DNA from: Parus major
Taxonomy: Eukaryota; Chordata; Aves; Passeriformes; Paridae
Assembly: GCF_001522545.3 (NCBI RefSeq)
Contig: NC_031799.1
Span: forward strand, 43,799,305-43,863,304
Direction of reading: 5' to 3'
DNA: 64,000 bases
A model generated the notes under the pieces. That model was given only the letters and a program-made list of their open reading frames with translations, was not told where the DNA came from and ran no database searches. A program made the position numbers and the translations under genes. The first letter of the stretch is position 1, and each line of letters starts with the position of its first letter. This document shows, piece after piece, positions 61,093 through 64,000 of this stretch.

Positions 61093-64000
61093 CTAAAATA
61101 GAAAGTTAATGTTTTATTTTAATGTATTGTGAAAATATAAAATATGTTAAAGCTAACATTTTAAAAATTATTTCAAAACATGCAGTTTTGACATTCTAAT
61201 CAAAAACCAACTTTTTAACTTCAGTTTTAGATCACAACTGTAAAGCCTCTGTGGTAGCAACCTTTCTCTTCAGATTTATGACTTTAGTAAAACTAGAACC
61301 CTTTAGAACTTTACAAATCTTGTCCCAAGAACTATATCAATAAAAGCAATATCCATAAATGACAGAATTCTTAAGGCAGTTGTTTTAATTTGTTCAGTAC
61401 TTTGTATTGGAAAGTGCAGCAAAATTTGCAAGCGCTGTCCTGCCAATATTGCATTGCAACTTGCATGAAGACATGTAGCAAATTAGTTGAAAGTAAATTC
61501 CCATCCCCACAGAAACTAGAAGGAGTAGAGTATTTCTAACTGCAGTGCAGCATAAATGTCACATTTTTGGTGTTTCTTATCTTTATGGATTACAGACACA
61601 TGAAAATCACCATACAACTTACAGTGTTCCACTTTCTGATTATATCACATTTAGATAGGCTATTTGAATAAAAACTTTGAAGTAATTTTTAAATTTTAAA
61701 CTCACTTCATACACAGTGAGTATCTTTCAAAAGGAGAAAAAACCCAAACTCAATAAATGTTTATGAACTGAAAGTAGTGTTAAGTAAATAGAAAGCCATA
61801 CTCACAATAGCCTTGAGCAGAAGCCCATGCCAAGAAACAGAGATGACATTAGTATAAAGCAAAACAGCAGCCAACAGAAGAAACTATTTAGAAAGTCATG
61901 AACAGAGAAAGTTAAAGCTATGTATTTTTCACACATGTGCAATTTCTTCCTCTGTTCTCATGAACAATTTCATCTTGTAACATTTTCTAAAACATGTCAC
62001 TAAACCCAAAAATATAAAAATAATAAAGATGCACATTTACAAATCATTGTGTTTAAATCATAATTCTAAAGGAAATCAACTGCTATTTTGGAAAGTAATT
62101 TTAAAACAAAAGTCATACAACTAATAAAACCAAGGAAAATAGCCAGTCTGTTGGGCTACAACCAGAACTAATAAATGCAGGTGTTTTTGTGGTGTGATGC
62201 TGAATTGCGTTATTGCCACACTGACTGAATACAAAGCAAATGTAACATATTTAAATCTGCAACTGTTTTTTTAGCTTGTATTTATACTGTTTTGATCACA
62301 TGGAAGGGTTAGCATGTGACTGATGGTCCACAACACCATCAAAATATAAGCTAAAATAATCAACAAAATTACTTCATTGTTTTTCCTCCAATGTTCCTTC
62401 AAAAAAGATTTAGTCATCTTGCTAACAGAAAAAAATTACCGTGTGCACTCAAAAAGCTTTTTAGTTTGGTTATACTTCAAAATATTGTCTTTGATCACAT
62501 TTCTGGGGCATGTTTTTTCATTATTACAAAAGAGATTTTCATATTGCATGACAAGAAAGGTGGGGAGCCATAAAAACAAGTCCATATGGCTCTACGGATT
62601 TCAGAGTCAGAAATTTGCAGCAGCTAAGGATCTGCAGGTTTTGACCAAATGTTTTTTTCCAGTCCTCTGAACAACTGCAGCAGCACTACCTTTTCTAAAT
62701 ATTTGTATGCATCTTTGTCAGTCACAAATCACTTGAACTCTCCCCATCACTTATATCTGACCATTTAGGGGACTACTGGCTGCCTGGAACAAGAAAGGGA
62801 AAAAGTTGGAAGCAGTGCCGACTTCCCTAAGGTCACAAAATCAAAACTGAACTCAGTTTGTTAGTTTTTTTTGATCCTTGTATTGCACTTGGGTTTATCT
62901 TGAAACAGATACAACTATTAGTCAACACTGATTCCACTGGTGCATTACTTAGCTAGTATGTGCACTACTGAGGGAATAACCCCTCCCCCAACAGGATGGA
63001 TCACGTTTTCAAAAACAAGAAACTAAGTGTGATAAACAGCCCAAACAATTAAAAGAAGCACTAATTAGTTTACCCACTTTAATTTACTCATGACACACGA
63101 CTAGGAAAGAGACTAAAACACTCAGTGTGTCATTCTAGGCACCCAAAGATCCTGTATATACTTGGCAGATAAATTCAAACAGATCACTCTAAAAATAAGC
63201 AAACATTACTTCTGGGATTTCAGCAGTATCAGTAAGCTTTAAAAACTCATACAAATCTAAAATGTAATTACTATAATTGTTGTTCTCTCCTAGGAAGATA
63301 AGTCTCCTAAGCACTACAGAAATAAAAGTCTTTTTGCTTGAAGCTCCTTTCATGCTTAAACAAGTCAAAGGAACAAGTCTGTCCCCTTTCTCAGGGCAAA
63401 ATTTGATTTACTTTTAGGGGCAGATGGCTAGGTTCTGGCCTGAGGTTAAGCTAACTTCACAGAGTGTGGGAAACTATGGGTCACTTCATAAGACTGCTGG
63501 ATAAGATCACTAACACTGTGAGGTGATCAAAGTCACAAAACAGCACCATGACGGATGGTCAGATTTCAAGGATGCTGAGAGTAATGATAGAACGGTTTGG
63601 GTTGGAAGGGACTTTTAAAGTTCAACCCCCTGCAACAACCAGGGACACCTTCAGATCAGGTTGCTCAGATCCCTGTCCAACCTGGCCTTGAATATTCTGT
63701 GGATGAGGCATCTATAGCTTCCCTGGGCAACTTGTTCCAGTGTCTCACCAAATGAAAGAGTGCCTCAGCTTCATGGCTAAGTGCAGAGGTAACAGAGTTC
63801 TGGGTTGTATCAGTAACAGCATGTAAGGCCATGACTGTGTATGTTACATTATGAAAAACATTAGGCATGGGATGGATTTAACAAGTGGGGCAGAATTAAC
63901 TAAAGGCAGGGTGTTTATATAGGAAGAGATTAGGGCAGAGAACAGGAGAACAATGATGATAAAAGACAGTGAGAAGACATGCAAATGGTGTAGCCGAAGC
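61093..64000 (-). other. HOOK3: HOOK3 intron continuing past the window edge
   Basis: This is AT-rich sequence upstream of the 35-nt exon. I found no further HOOK3 coiled-coil exon up to the right edge, so the remaining ~540 residues (N-terminal HOOK domain and most of the coiled coil) should lie beyond 64000. One CR1 fragment is present at about 63.59-63.77 kb. Confidence 0.7.
63588..63768 (-). mobile_element. CR1 LINE 3' fragment
   Basis: Sequence beginning gaacggtttgggttggaagg and continuing ctgtccaacctggccttgaa is the reverse complement of the CR1 3' end. On the - strand the frame R-H-W-N-K-L-P-R-E-A-I-D, from the ORF2 C-terminus, is still readable. It lies in the same orientation as HOOK3. 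Confidence 0.93.

Noticed and set aside
61803..61845. A possible extra HOOK3 exon on the - strand ending at a gtgagt-like donor
   Set aside because: The short translation is not coiled-coil-like and does not match the HOOK3 sequence expected before the 35-nt exon.
1..64000. CRISPR arrays, tRNA or rRNA genes, prokaryotic operons
   Set aside because: I saw no spaced direct-repeat array, no tRNA-like box A/box B cloverleaf and no rRNA sequence. The window is ordinary vertebrate nuclear DNA.

Overview
This is vertebrate nuclear DNA, almost certainly from a bird. The genes are split into short exons with consensus splice sites, the background is AT-rich, and several CR1 LINE fragments are present, some with the avian 3' end close to 'gatgatctttaagg...ttctgtgattct'. 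An LTR of the common avian endogenous retrovirus type lies at about 21.1-21.6 kb. That LTR family suggests a neoavian bird rather than chicken, but this is inference from memory and the species cannot be fixed from the window.

Two protein-coding genes are recognisable and converge tail to tail. KCMF1 (E3 ubiquitin ligase, ZZ plus Di19-type zinc fingers) runs on the + strand. Coding exons 2-7 are at 18754-18921, 25902-26041, 32522-32623, 34590-34764, 36884-37166 and 38097-38358. The six exons join in phase and, with the 16-nt coding part of exon 1 that lies left of the window, give 381 residues, the length I know for the human protein. HOOK3 (dynein adaptor) runs on the - strand. Its last six coding exons lie between 61092 and 55428 and encode the final ~178 residues. 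The rest of HOOK3 lies to the right of the window.

Layout: 1-18753 is KCMF1 intron 1, with two CR1 fragments. 18754-38358 is the KCMF1 coding region; intron 2 carries a solo-LTR-like element and intron 3 a ~2.4 kb antisense CR1 relic. 38359 to about 38.7 or 40.3 kb is the KCMF1 3' UTR, followed by T-rich homopolymer sequence. About 40.3-44.87 kb is intergenic, relatively GC-rich, and holds a 471-base assembly gap inside a TG-type repeat. About 44.87-55.43 kb is probably a very long HOOK3 3' UTR. 55.43-64 kb holds the HOOK3 3' exons and introns, with three further CR1 fragments.

The most notable observation is that KCMF1 intron 4 (32624-34589) has the full signature of a minor-spliceosome (U12-type) AT-AC intron: 5' ATATCCTTT, a TTCTTAAC branch motif 12 nt before the end, and a terminal AC. 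The two genes have no evident functional link. I found no operon, CRISPR array, prokaryotic element or clearly new protein system.
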